Source of the DNA: CALARM01 sp964431735
Lineage (GTDB): Bacteria; Vulcanimicrobiota; SpSt-956; JAKJGF01
Direction of reading: 5' to 3'
DNA: 24,796 nt
Assembly: GCA_964431735.1 (NCBI GenBank)
Contig: CAYSLJ010000108.1
Location: 1-24,796, forward strand
Below are positions 14,609 through 22,024 of this stretch, in pieces. Numbering within the stretch: position 1 is the first letter of the stretch; every line of letters starts with the position of its first letter. Below the pieces are notes generated by a model. It saw only the letters and a program-made list of their open reading frames with translations, searched no databases and was not told the DNA's origin. The position numbers were made by a program, and so were the translations under genes.

Positions 14609-15119
14609 CAGATAGCATATCCATTATTCTCTCTGATAGATATTCTCTGTTTTCCTGAGTTACTTCTATTAATACACTGTTATTTAAAGATCTTATTTGA
14701 TCCAGAAAAAGTGTTTTCATTTTTCTTACAACTATAATAGAAAAATTTGCCTGATTAATCAACTCCAACACTTCTGTCTGAAATTTTATAGATTCTGACT
14801 CAAGATATCCCAGTTCATCTATTATTAATATCTTTCCAGATGATTCCATGTTTTTAAGCATGGTGGTAGCTTTATCGAACGCTCCTGCCTCCGCGCACAT
14901 TCTGTTATTGTCTTTACCCGCTGCAAGTATTAAATTTTCTTTCGTATCAACAGTGATAAACCTGAGAATTCGTTTATTTTTATTATTTTGTTCCAATCCG
15001 GTTAAAAAACCTGTTATAACTATATCAGGAAATGTTTCTGTTAAAAAGGTCCAGATCTTTTTTATCAGGGTACTCTTGCCTGTATGTCTTTCACCTGTAA
15101 TAAGAATTTTATTATTCAT
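14586..15119 (-). CDS. THEP1-like nucleoside-triphosphatase (DUF265), 177 aa
   Basis: A small P-loop NTPase of the THEP1 type, which hydrolyses NTPs; the cellular role of the family is poorly known. Walker A is GERHTGKS (9-16) in MNNKILITGERHTGKSTL, and Walker B is ILIIDELG (97-104), followed by the family-typical YLES. Length fits the family (about 170-190). I start at ATG 15119 and not at the far end of the open frame (15233), since the P-loop must lie near the N-terminus and the extra 38 residues are the upstream gene read in another frame. The start overlaps the end of the glycosyltransferase gene by 8 bp, so translation is probably coupled. It converges with and overlaps the 616-aa gene. 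Confidence 0.83.
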   Translation of the reverse strand: MNNKILITGERHTGKSTLIKKIWTFLTETFPDIVITGFLTGLEQNNKNKRILRFITVDTKENLILAAGKDNNRMCAEAGAFDKATTMLKNMESSGKILIIDELGYLESESIKFQTEVLELINQANFSIIVVRKMKTLFLDQIRSLNNSVLIEVTQENREYLSERIMDMLSAIHLKSQ

Positions 15120-16707
15120 ATAAATATACCGGTTCTTTAAGAATTGAAATATCTGACGACAATAAACTATTGTATATGTCTTCTGATGATATATGTCTCT
15201 TCCATTGTTCCCAGGAATATATGCTCTTAACATCAGGAAAATTCCCGTTTCTTTGAAGTTCTTCCATATCGCTCTTTGATATTATAATTTTTCCTTTTTT
15301 ATTGACTATCTCTTTTATCTCTTCCAGAGAAGATATTTGAATGACCTTTATATTTGAAAAATAAGAAAAAACAAAGGACTGCTGTTTGAATGCCCCTACT
15401 GAATCAGGATTTCCCGATTTTATTAACGGTATGGCTCCGGGAGGAAGATGATCGTAAGAAAAATAAGACCCTGCACTTATTAACATCATAGCTAATATGG
15501 CAAACGTATGAACTGCTCTCACGAGATTTCCTTTTATAAGAAATATAATAAGAATAATGTCTGAAATAAGCACTCCTGTAAGAAATACTAATGGTAAAGG
15601 ATTTGCTGTCAGCCTCATAAGACAGAGTATAATAAAGAATAATAATGAAAAAATTGCTGCCGTAATATAAAGAGAAATCTTTGTAAGAATATTATTTTTG
15701 ATTTCATGCCATAAAAAAGCAATAATAAGAGATAAAGCCGGTAAAGCCGGTATTGTATAATGTTTCAGTTTTGTTTGAGGCAGAAGGAATATTACTGTGG
15801 TACAGAGAAACCAGAGCACAGGAACAGCAGAAGAGGGAAGACATAAGTATTTTTTTTTAAATATTGAAGGAACGACAGCTAAAAGTAATAAAGACCAGGG
15901 AAAGAAAAATTGTAAATAATAAGGCAGTAAATCCATAAAAGTATAATTAACAGGATCATGAAACTTCCCAAAATTTTCTCTCAAAATAAAGAAATTATAC
16001 CAGTTATTCCAGTCACCGCTCATATATATTCCGATAGGCCAGAGAATAATAAAAAATATTCCAACAAATACTCCCCATAAAGCTCGAAGATTAATAAAGA
16101 TATTCCATCCGCCGAATATGAATAAAAAAACTATGCCAAAGAAAAATAAAATTACTATAGATACAGGGCCTTTTACCAGAGAAGATGCACCGGTGGCAGC
16201 AAAAAATAATGCTCCGTAAAAAGGTGATTTTTTATGGTAAGCCATGTAAAAACAGTAAATTGAAAGAGTCAGAAAAAACGTAAGAGGCATATCCATCATC
16301 CCTATTTTACCGTAAATAAGATATCCAAAACATGTACAGGTCAGAAGGCCTGTAAGGTAAGCCTCCTGCTTACCATATAGCTGTTCAGCAAGCTTATAGA
16401 GAAACAAAATGGTAAGAACAGATATAAAAGCGATTGAAATCCTTGCAGTAATTATATTTGTACCGCCGACAGGGAAGAATAGCATCATTAACCAGTAAGT
16501 AAAAGGAGGTTTGAAATATCTTATCTCACCAAACCATGTTGGAGTCCACAGCTTCTGATTCTTATACATTTCTTCTGCCATTCTTATATAAATATATTCA
16601 TCATCACAGAAGAATTCATTTGTATTCCAGATATTTATCAGAAGCAGTACAGACGATATAAAAAGAAGAATTATAAGGGATCTGTTTTCTTTTAATTTTT
16701 TTATCAT
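15112..16707 (-). CDS. PMT/ArnT-like GT-C glycosyltransferase, 531 aa
   Basis: A polytopic membrane enzyme that should transfer a sugar from a polyprenyl-phosphate donor on the outer face of the inner membrane. After the first helix comes the catalytic-type CDDEYIYIRMAEEMY segment (D35-D36-E37) and then RYFKPPFTYWL with the K-P-P motif, as in ArnT and PMT_2 proteins; MMDMPLTFF follows. About a dozen hydrophobic segments fill residues 10-430, and the last 100 residues are a soluble tail. The acceptor (lipid A, protein or other) cannot be told. The open frame begins at GTG 16728, but those first codons are the heptamer repeat; ATG 16707 is more likely, although it has no visible Shine-Dalgarno. 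First gene of the minus unit driven by the promoter at 16798-16826. Confidence 0.85.
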   Translation of the reverse strand: MIKKLKENRSLIILLFISSVLLLINIWNTNEFFCDDEYIYIRMAEEMYKNQKLWTPTWFGEIRYFKPPFTYWLMMLFFPVGGTNIITARISIAFISVLTILFLYKLAEQLYGKQEAYLTGLLTCTCFGYLIYGKIGMMDMPLTFFLTLSIYCFYMAYHKKSPFYGALFFAATGASSLVKGPVSIVILFFFGIVFLFIFGGWNIFINLRALWGVFVGIFFIILWPIGIYMSGDWNNWYNFFILRENFGKFHDPVNYTFMDLLPYYLQFFFPWSLLLLAVVPSIFKKKYLCLPSSAVPVLWFLCTTVIFLLPQTKLKHYTIPALPALSLIIAFLWHEIKNNILTKISLYITAAIFSLLFFIILCLMRLTANPLPLVFLTGVLISDIILIIFLIKGNLVRAVHTFAILAMMLISAGSYFSYDHLPPGAIPLIKSGNPDSVGAFKQQSFVFSYFSNIKVIQISSLEEIKEIVNKKGKIIISKSDMEELQRNGNFPDVKSIYSWEQWKRHISSEDIYNSLLSSDISILKEPVYLYE

Positions 16708-16709
16708 AT

Positions 16710-16737
16710 GAAAATTGTGACGCGTCACGTGTGACGC
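16710..16737 (-). repeat. GCGTCAC heptamer repeat, copy 3, abutting a start codon
   Basis: Read on the minus strand: GCGTCAC, ACGTGAC, GCGTCAC, AATTTTC, the same block order as copy 1 (4994-5027). GTGACGCGTCAC at 16717-16728 is a perfect 12-bp palindrome. The repeat occupies exactly the leader where a ribosome site would sit for the glycosyltransferase at 16707. Confidence 0.8.
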
Positions 16738-16771
16738 GAAGGTTATAAAAATGATTACAGTCTTATTGATA

Positions 16772-16791
16772 TGTATTATTTATGCTTACCT
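16772..16791 (+). repeat. 20-bp direct repeat, left copy
   Basis: TGTATTATTTATGCTTACCT, identical to 16867-16886 and 95 bases from it. It covers the predicted start site of the minus-strand promoter at 16798-16826. Confidence 0.9.
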
Positions 16792-16797
16792 TCCGTA

Positions 16798-16826
16798 ACT
16801 ATAAATGTTCTTAATCTAAAAGTCAA
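16798..16826 (-). promoter_or_regulatory. promoter for the glycosyltransferase/NTPase unit
   Basis: On the minus strand, -35 TTGACT (16826-16821) and -10 TATAGT (16803-16798) are 17 bases apart. The -35 box is the left arm of a small dyad (AAAGTCAA/TTGACTTT, 16819-16840) whose right arm is the -35 of the opposite promoter. Confidence 0.7.
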
Positions 16827-16832
16827 TAGAGC

Positions 16833-16862
16833 TTGACTTTAGCCAATTAGAGTCGATATAGT
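16833..16862 (+). promoter_or_regulatory. promoter for the PQQ-propeller/VWA unit
   Basis: -35 TTGACT (16833-16838) and -10 TATAGT (16857-16862), spacer 18 bases: the same hexamers as the divergent promoter. The predicted start (about 16869) lies at the left end of the second 20-bp repeat, leaving a leader of about 87 nt. Confidence 0.7.
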
Positions 16863-16866
16863 ACAT

Positions 16867-16886
16867 TGTATTATTTATGCTTACCT
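16867..16886 (+). repeat. 20-bp direct repeat, right copy
   Basis: Exact second copy of the 16772-16791 sequence, beginning 4 bases after the plus-strand -10 box and so covering its predicted start site. Candidate operator. Confidence 0.9.
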
Positions 16887-16955
16887 CAGTAGAAGGATTT
16901 AGCTATATATACAGAGAATATCTGCAGGTCAAGTTTATTGAGCGAGGTAATTTTA

Positions 16956-18626
16956 TTGGTTCAAAGAGAAAACAGCGCTACAAGAAAGGTTGTCTGTATA
17001 AAATGTATTTACTGTAACAGGCAGATACGTCTTACCAGTAAATTCTGTTCTTTTTGCGGTAAATCTGTTACAGAAGGAATTGAACAACGTGAGAAAAAAA
17101 CTGTAAAACCAGGAGAATCAGTTATTTCTCAAAGTAGCACTCACAAAAATACAGATAAAAAACCTCTTTCTCAAAAAACACTTGTTCGCCATCAAACAAC
17201 TATTCCACCCCGTATTCCGGAAAAACCTGTTATCAAACATAAAGAACAGAATATTATAAAAGACAGGGTAAAATCTACTCAGGCCACTCAGGTTCAGACT
17301 GCTATTCCACCGGTGAAACAGAAGAAAATAGAAATAATCCCCGGAGATATGATGAATTGTCCCTACTGTCAGGAAAAAATTTCCATATTTGAAAGAATAT
17401 GTAATAAATGCTATCGCAGTTTAAAAAAATGTCCTGCCTGTAATATTATTAATAGAGGTATTGCCAGATTTTGTCGCAGCTGTCAGAGTCTGTTCCCGTC
17501 TGATAAAAATGAATGGCCTACCTTCAGAGGAAATAATTGCAGAACAGGTGTTTGTGAACAACCGCTGGATTTTCCTTTTTATTTTCAATGGATGTATCCG
17601 AAACTCGATGACAGCCTTGGGCCATTATGGGCTTCTCCTGTTGTGGCAAAAGATAAGGTTTTTATCTCTTCCAAAGAAAAAAATCTTTATGCTTTCAACC
17701 AGTTTACGGGAGAACTTATATGGAGACAGCCTACAAAAGGGGCGATTCTATGTACACCTGCTGTAGATGAGAAAAAAATTTATGTCGGATGCGATGACGG
17801 AAAAATTTTTGCTATAGATATTGAAAAAGGCGGAATATCATGGTTTTATGAAACTGAAGTAGAAATAGGAGCTTCCATACTGGTCAGTCAAGAAAAAGTT
17901 TATGTACCATTAAAAGAAGGACGTATTATTGTACTTAATTCCGCTAAAGGCGGTTCTCTTGCCTGGTGTTTCCCTCATAGAAAATCTTCTCCCATAAAAG
18001 AAATTGTATCTTCTCCCGCCATGTATGATAATATACTGGTCTTTGCTTCAACCGGTAAAGTAGTTTATGCTTTACAGGCAGGTGACGGAAAAGTTTTATG
18101 GAAATATCAGACAAAATCACCTGTGGTTGCATCGGGAGCCATACATAACGGTATTGTGTATCTAATTGACAGAGGAGGCCATATGGCAGCTCTTGATATA
18201 AAATCAGGACAGGACAGATGGGCAGGAATTGTAGAAATTCCCGGACCATTTACTGCATCTCCTTCTGTAAAAGAAGATATTGTTGTAGTGGCCAGTCAGA
18301 GAGGAATTGTATATGGTCTGGATGCACGTACCGGGGGAATTAAATGGGAAAATTCTTTTAACAGCAGTTCCACTCAGTTTGAAGCTATAAACAGTTCTCC
18401 AGTCATGACAAAAGATAAGGTTATTGTAGGAACTGACGGAGGGTCTCTTTATATACTCGAACAGAGTGACGGAAGAAATATATGGCAGTTTAGAGCCAGC
18501 AGCTGGATATGGTCATCTCCTGCCGTATCACATGGATATGTTTATATTACCTCCAATGACGGACATGTATACAGTTTTTCTTCCAAAAAACCTGAAGCCG
18601 GTCCGGGTATTATAAAAATGATATAA
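16956..18626 (+). CDS. zinc-ribbon protein with PQQ-type beta-propeller, 556 aa
   Basis: Residues 14-34 hold a zinc ribbon (C17-C20 ... C31-C34). A Lys/Pro/Thr/Gln-rich linker follows to about 130, then a double zinc ribbon (CPYC...CNKC, CPAC...CRSC, about 134-178). The C-terminal 375 residues begin with WPTFRGNN and consist of about seven PQQ/BamB-like propeller blades with repeated SPAV...VYV...DG-YA-D-G-W patterns. There is no signal peptide or membrane helix, so it is probably a cytoplasmic scaffold that binds partners; PQQ cofactor binding is not implied. I start at TTG 16956 because GAGGT lies 7 bases upstream; TTG 16938 would add six residues. It shares its divergent promoter region with the glycosyltransferase and precedes the VWA gene by 31 bp, forming an operon. 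Confidence 0.82.
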   Translation: MVQRENSATRKVVCIKCIYCNRQIRLTSKFCSFCGKSVTEGIEQREKKTVKPGESVISQSSTHKNTDKKPLSQKTLVRHQTTIPPRIPEKPVIKHKEQNIIKDRVKSTQATQVQTAIPPVKQKKIEIIPGDMMNCPYCQEKISIFERICNKCYRSLKKCPACNIINRGIARFCRSCQSLFPSDKNEWPTFRGNNCRTGVCEQPLDFPFYFQWMYPKLDDSLGPLWASPVVAKDKVFISSKEKNLYAFNQFTGELIWRQPTKGAILCTPAVDEKKIYVGCDDGKIFAIDIEKGGISWFYETEVEIGASILVSQEKVYVPLKEGRIIVLNSAKGGSLAWCFPHRKSSPIKEIVSSPAMYDNILVFASTGKVVYALQAGDGKVLWKYQTKSPVVASGAIHNGIVYLIDRGGHMAALDIKSGQDRWAGIVEIPGPFTASPSVKEDIVVVASQRGIVYGLDARTGGIKWENSFNSSSTQFEAINSSPVMTKDKVIVGTDGGSLYILEQSDGRNIWQFRASSWIWSSPAVSHGYVYITSNDGHVYSFSSKKPEAGPGIIKMI

Positions 18627-18657
18627 ACATATATTATAATATATAGTTGGTGAAGTT

Positions 18658-20343
18658 ATGAGTAGATTTTTCTTTTCTATTATATTATGTATATTATTTG
18701 CAGTTCCCGTTTTTTCTCAAATTGATTTCGGGAATGAACCTATGGACGTTGTTATTACTATAGATACCTCTAAAAGCGTTCGCAATCTTTCTACAATAAA
18801 AAAAGCCATGCAGGCATGGATGAAAAATGTTTTAAAACCGGGAGATAGAGTATGTATTATAAAATTTGCCAATAAGCCGGAAAAGTCACCTTCTTTTACA
18901 ATTACTGAAAATAATTTATCTGCTGTATTAAAACATTTCCCTGAAGCACCTTCTCCTGACGGGGATTATACAGATCTTGCATCGGCTATTATGGAAAGTT
19001 TACTTCAGCTTACAGATTATTATTATGATGAACCTGACAAAAGGAAACAAATTCTTCTTATGGTGAGTGACTTTATACCTGATCCGCCTCAGAACAGTCC
19101 CTATTTTGACCGGAATGACACTCCATATATCACCTATAAAGAAGCAGAAAAAAAATGCCTCCAGGGATATGAACCTTTTCAACTTATGAGCGTTAAGATT
19201 AAAGCTTTTGCCATGAAAGCACCCTTGGATAGTATGGGCGGTGAACTTGATGAATGGTGGATAAAATTCCTTTCATCTCTTTCACATAAAAAACCGAAAA
19301 ATACTCCGGTACCGATAAAAACTCCTGAAAATAAGGAAGATGAAAAATTACTGAAAGAATTGACAAATTTATACAAAAAAGAAAATTCTACCCTTAAAAT
19401 TGATATTAAACCTGTAGATAATAATAGTGACTGGGGTAAAGTTCCTCTGAACGGTGCCACAGTGAAAAAAGATTTTAAATTTATAAATAACTATGACTAT
19501 TCAGTCATTAAAGATATATCTGTTAATATGTCAATAGAAGATTTTTCCGGGCCAGTCCCTGAAATAAAATTTATGAATAAATCTGCCACCGGTAATTATA
19601 TTAAAATAGAAAAATTATCTCCCCATAGCAGTGTTTCCTTATCAATAGAACTTGTCTTCCCGGGAGCCAGTAAGTTCAGTACCATTTCACAGGTTGACGG
19701 TAAACTTACCTTTACTCTGGAAGGACTGACCGTTCCTGTAGAAACTTATAAAGGTAAATCCATAGTAGAGACGGGGTTAAAAAATAATCTGAAAGATAAG
19801 AAAGATTTTACTTTCCATTTAGTTTATGAAAAATCAACAGGTCTCTTTTATATCGCCGGTATTCTAGCTATTATTTTTGTTATAATTTTTCTCTATGTTC
19901 TTTTTACCAGACTGAAAGGTTCTGTTAAACCTATCTGCGTATCTATTAAAATGGAAGGTATGCCCCCTGTAATACATACATATGAAATGGCACACAGAGG
20001 TTCTATAGATATAATAGGAGGAACGTTTTCTACACCGGATCAATTCGAATTGCCCAATGTGGAAGGTACTGCCGCCGTTATACAGAGAAAAGGGAATAAA
20101 TTCTTCCTTGTCCCGGAAAAAGCTTTTATAATAAATGATACAGGAGATACTCCTGAAGGGCAGAAAGAGATAAAATTTGGAGATCATTTCACTCTCCGTA
20201 TGGAAAATATAAGCGGTACCAATACTGATTTTTCTTTTGAATTTCAGAAAGCAGGAGCAGAAGATATATCTGACGGACTGGACAGCATTCTGGATGAAGA
20301 TAATAATATTGCAGGTACATTAGATACGGGAGATTTGTTATAG
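18658..20343 (+). CDS. secreted/membrane-anchored VWA-domain protein, 561 aa
   Basis: A signal peptide (hydrophobic 4-19, likely cleavage after VFS, residue 20) is followed by a von Willebrand A domain from about 29. It has a complete MIDAS: DTSKS (D36, S38, S40), a TD in DYTDLAS, and D in MVSDFIPD. A beta-rich stretch (about 245-385) precedes one membrane helix (about 396-416), and the 145-residue cytoplasmic tail ends in a strand-rich module (GSIDIIGG ... FGDHFTLRMENIS) that resembles an FHA-type sandwich, then an acidic end. Metal-dependent ligand binding outside and signalling inside is inferred. It lies 31 bp after the PQQ-propeller gene across a 16-bp AT palindrome (18629-18644), in the same operon, so the two may work as a pair across the membrane. 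Confidence 0.83.
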   Translation: MSRFFFSIILCILFAVPVFSQIDFGNEPMDVVITIDTSKSVRNLSTIKKAMQAWMKNVLKPGDRVCIIKFANKPEKSPSFTITENNLSAVLKHFPEAPSPDGDYTDLASAIMESLLQLTDYYYDEPDKRKQILLMVSDFIPDPPQNSPYFDRNDTPYITYKEAEKKCLQGYEPFQLMSVKIKAFAMKAPLDSMGGELDEWWIKFLSSLSHKKPKNTPVPIKTPENKEDEKLLKELTNLYKKENSTLKIDIKPVDNNSDWGKVPLNGATVKKDFKFINNYDYSVIKDISVNMSIEDFSGPVPEIKFMNKSATGNYIKIEKLSPHSSVSLSIELVFPGASKFSTISQVDGKLTFTLEGLTVPVETYKGKSIVETGLKNNLKDKKDFTFHLVYEKSTGLFYIAGILAIIFVIIFLYVLFTRLKGSVKPICVSIKMEGMPPVIHTYEMAHRGSIDIIGGTFSTPDQFELPNVEGTAAVIQRKGNKFFLVPEKAFIINDTGDTPEGQKEIKFGDHFTLRMENISGTNTDFSFEFQKAGAEDISDGLDSILDEDNNIAGTLDTGDLL

Positions 20344-20363
20344 TGAAAGGTTAAAAGGTTATT

Positions 20364-20398
20364 TTCCACTACTTTTCACTCTTCGCTTTTCACTTATA
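20364..20398. repeat. ACTTTTC heptamer repeat between converging genes
   Basis: TTCCACT, ACTTTTC, ACTCTTC, GCTTTTC, ACTTATA: five consecutive heptamers in the short gap between the VWA gene and the kinase, covering the kinase stop codon (20390-20392). It may also pair with AGTGAAA at 20342-20348 as a weak bidirectional terminator. Confidence 0.6.
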
Positions 20399-21850
20399 AG
20401 GCAATAGTAACGTAAAAGTCGTACCTTCAGATTTCACGCTTGTAACACTTATTGTGCCTTTATGGGCTTCAACTATCCATTTTACTATGGCAAGACCAAG
20501 ACCACTGCCACCTATTTCCCTTGTTCTTGCTCTGTCTATTCTGTAAAACCTTTCAAATATATGTGGTATATCGTCGGAAGGAATTCCAATACCTGTATCT
20601 GAAATTTTTATTTCTGCATAATTTTCTTTCTCCTTGACTATAAGGCTGACTTTACCATTTTCTTTATTATATTTTATTCCGTTATCGAGAAGGTTTAATA
20701 AAACCTGTTTGATTTTATCAGCATCTCCCTTTATGTTTATATCACTGTCTATATGAGTTTCCAGTTGAATTTTTTTCTCTCTCGCCAGAAATTCTATCTG
20801 TTTTGTCGTATCTTCACAGAGTGTATTTAACTGTATTTCTTCAATATTTAACAGTGTTTTACCGTCATCCGCTTTCGCCAGAAAAAGTAAATCTTTTACT
20901 ATATTGGTCAGTCTGTCCACTTCTTCCATGTTGCTTTCTAATACTTCTTTATATTCTTCAGGACTTCTGTTTTTCTTCAGAGCTATTTCTATCTCCCCTT
21001 TAAGTACTGTAAGGGGAGTTCTCAGTTCATGTGATGCATCTGCAGTAAAACGTTTCTGAGCGGAAAAGGCATTCTCCAGTCTGTCAAACATTTGATTTAA
21101 TGTTATCTGTAATTTCCCGATTTCATCTTCCGAATTATTTATATGAAGCCTCTGGGCAAGATTCTCTGCATTAATTTTTTTTGCAGTAATGTTTATCTCC
21201 TCAATTGGTTTGAGAACACGGCCTGCCATAATAAAACCTCCCAGAAGAGCAAGCAAAAGAGTGGCAGGCACTGTAACTATCAGACCAAGAGAAAATTTCT
21301 CAAGTGATGCCTGTACTTCATTCAATAATGTTCCTACCTGAATGATATATATGACATTTCCCTGCCAGTCTTTTACAGGATATGTGAGAAATCTGATAGT
21401 TATATTCTGATCCAGTCGAAGGGTCTGGAAGAATAAATTGCCTCTCAACGCTTCATCAAGTAAATCTTCTCTGAGATAAATTATTTTATCTCCCAGGTTA
21501 CTGGATTTTTTTACTATATTTCCCTTCAAATCAATTATCTGGATAAATTGACCGTAAATCCTGGCCTGATCTATGAATGGATAAAGGGGATTATTGGCAG
21601 GGTAATTGATACCTATTCTATCAATATCTAAAGAACCTGATTCGGTAAAATTAAAATGTACTATAAGATCAGGTTTCTGGATATTTATGAGACTGGCAAC
21701 AGCTTCTGCCCGTGATTGAAGAGAACCGTCTATACGGCTATAAAGATTATGCCTGTAACTGAAGTATAGGAGAAGACTGAAAGTAGCCAGTATTAAAGTT
21801 AAAACTATAAAATACCAGAGAATAAGTTTAAATTTTATGGATTTAAACAT
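20390..21850 (-). CDS. HAMP-containing sensor histidine kinase (CusS-like), 486 aa
   Basis: An inner-membrane sensor: helix 1 at about 8-30, extracytoplasmic domain 31-185, helix 2 at 186-209, HAMP about 210-262, HisKA with the phosphorylated H274 in SHELRTPL, and HATPase with N box (LLNLLDNGIKYN, 384-395), G1 (DTGIG, 418-422), F box (FERFYR) and G2 (GSGLGLAI). All catalytic parts are intact. Its layout matches CusS/heavy-metal-type kinases, though the signal here is unknown. It should phosphorylate the OmpR-type regulator encoded just upstream. The 174-bp gap between them carries an apparent IS relic. The ribosome site GAGG lies in a palindrome (AACAGA/TCTGTT, 21858-21871), which might affect kinase translation. 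Confidence 0.93.
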   Translation of the reverse strand: MFKSIKFKLILWYFIVLTLILATFSLLLYFSYRHNLYSRIDGSLQSRAEAVASLINIQKPDLIVHFNFTESGSLDIDRIGINYPANNPLYPFIDQARIYGQFIQIIDLKGNIVKKSSNLGDKIIYLREDLLDEALRGNLFFQTLRLDQNITIRFLTYPVKDWQGNVIYIIQVGTLLNEVQASLEKFSLGLIVTVPATLLLALLGGFIMAGRVLKPIEEINITAKKINAENLAQRLHINNSEDEIGKLQITLNQMFDRLENAFSAQKRFTADASHELRTPLTVLKGEIEIALKKNRSPEEYKEVLESNMEEVDRLTNIVKDLLFLAKADDGKTLLNIEEIQLNTLCEDTTKQIEFLAREKKIQLETHIDSDINIKGDADKIKQVLLNLLDNGIKYNKENGKVSLIVKEKENYAEIKISDTGIGIPSDDIPHIFERFYRIDRARTREIGGSGLGLAIVKWIVEAHKGTISVTSVKSEGTTFTLLLPYK

Positions 21851-21891
21851 TTTATTGAACAGACCTCTGTTGATGATGTGGAAGGATTACC

Positions 21892-22020
21892 TTGAATTAC
21901 CTACGAATAAATTCGTAGGGTTCCTGCTTCTCTGACCGTGCTTGCCTTCGGCTGAAAACCTTCAGGTAGATGCGCAATCTCCACAGGTAGTAAATTTCTG
22001 TAAACTTCATCCGGCAGTTC
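21892..22020 (-). mobile_element. relic right end of an IS200/IS605-type (tnpB) element
   Basis: On the minus strand, right after the response regulator stop, an open frame without a start runs 39 codons from 22020 to a TAG at 21903-21901. It reads ELPDEVYRNLLPVEIAHLP..., and its last codons are STVREAGTLRIYS. The DNA beneath (AGAGAAGCAGGAACCC) and the hairpin overlapping the stop (21900-21919), followed by TTCAA (21896-21892), resemble the tnpB tail, omega-RNA scaffold and terminal hairpin of IS605-family right ends. No transposase body remains. The assignment rests on remembered family features, not a search. Confidence 0.5.
21900..21919. repeat. perfect terminal hairpin of the IS relic
   Basis: CCTACGAAT (21900-21908) and ATTCGTAGG (21911-21919) are perfect complements around two bases. 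It lies in the leader between regulator and kinase and could act as an intercistronic stem in the operon mRNA. Confidence 0.85.
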
Positions 22021-22024
22021 CTTT

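Noticed and set aside
15120..15233. Longer start for the THEP1-like NTPase
   Set aside because: The P-loop would lie too far from the N-terminus, and the extra sequence overlaps glycosyltransferase coding DNA.
16708..16728. GTG start adding seven residues to the glycosyltransferase
   Set aside because: Those codons are the GCGTCAC heptamer repeat; ATG 16707 is a more likely start, even though no ribosome site is visible for either.
18629..18644. Perfect 16-bp palindrome of A and T between propeller and VWA genes as an operator
   Set aside because: It is pure AT in an AT-rich gap inside an operon, so chance is likely; recorded only in the VWA entry.
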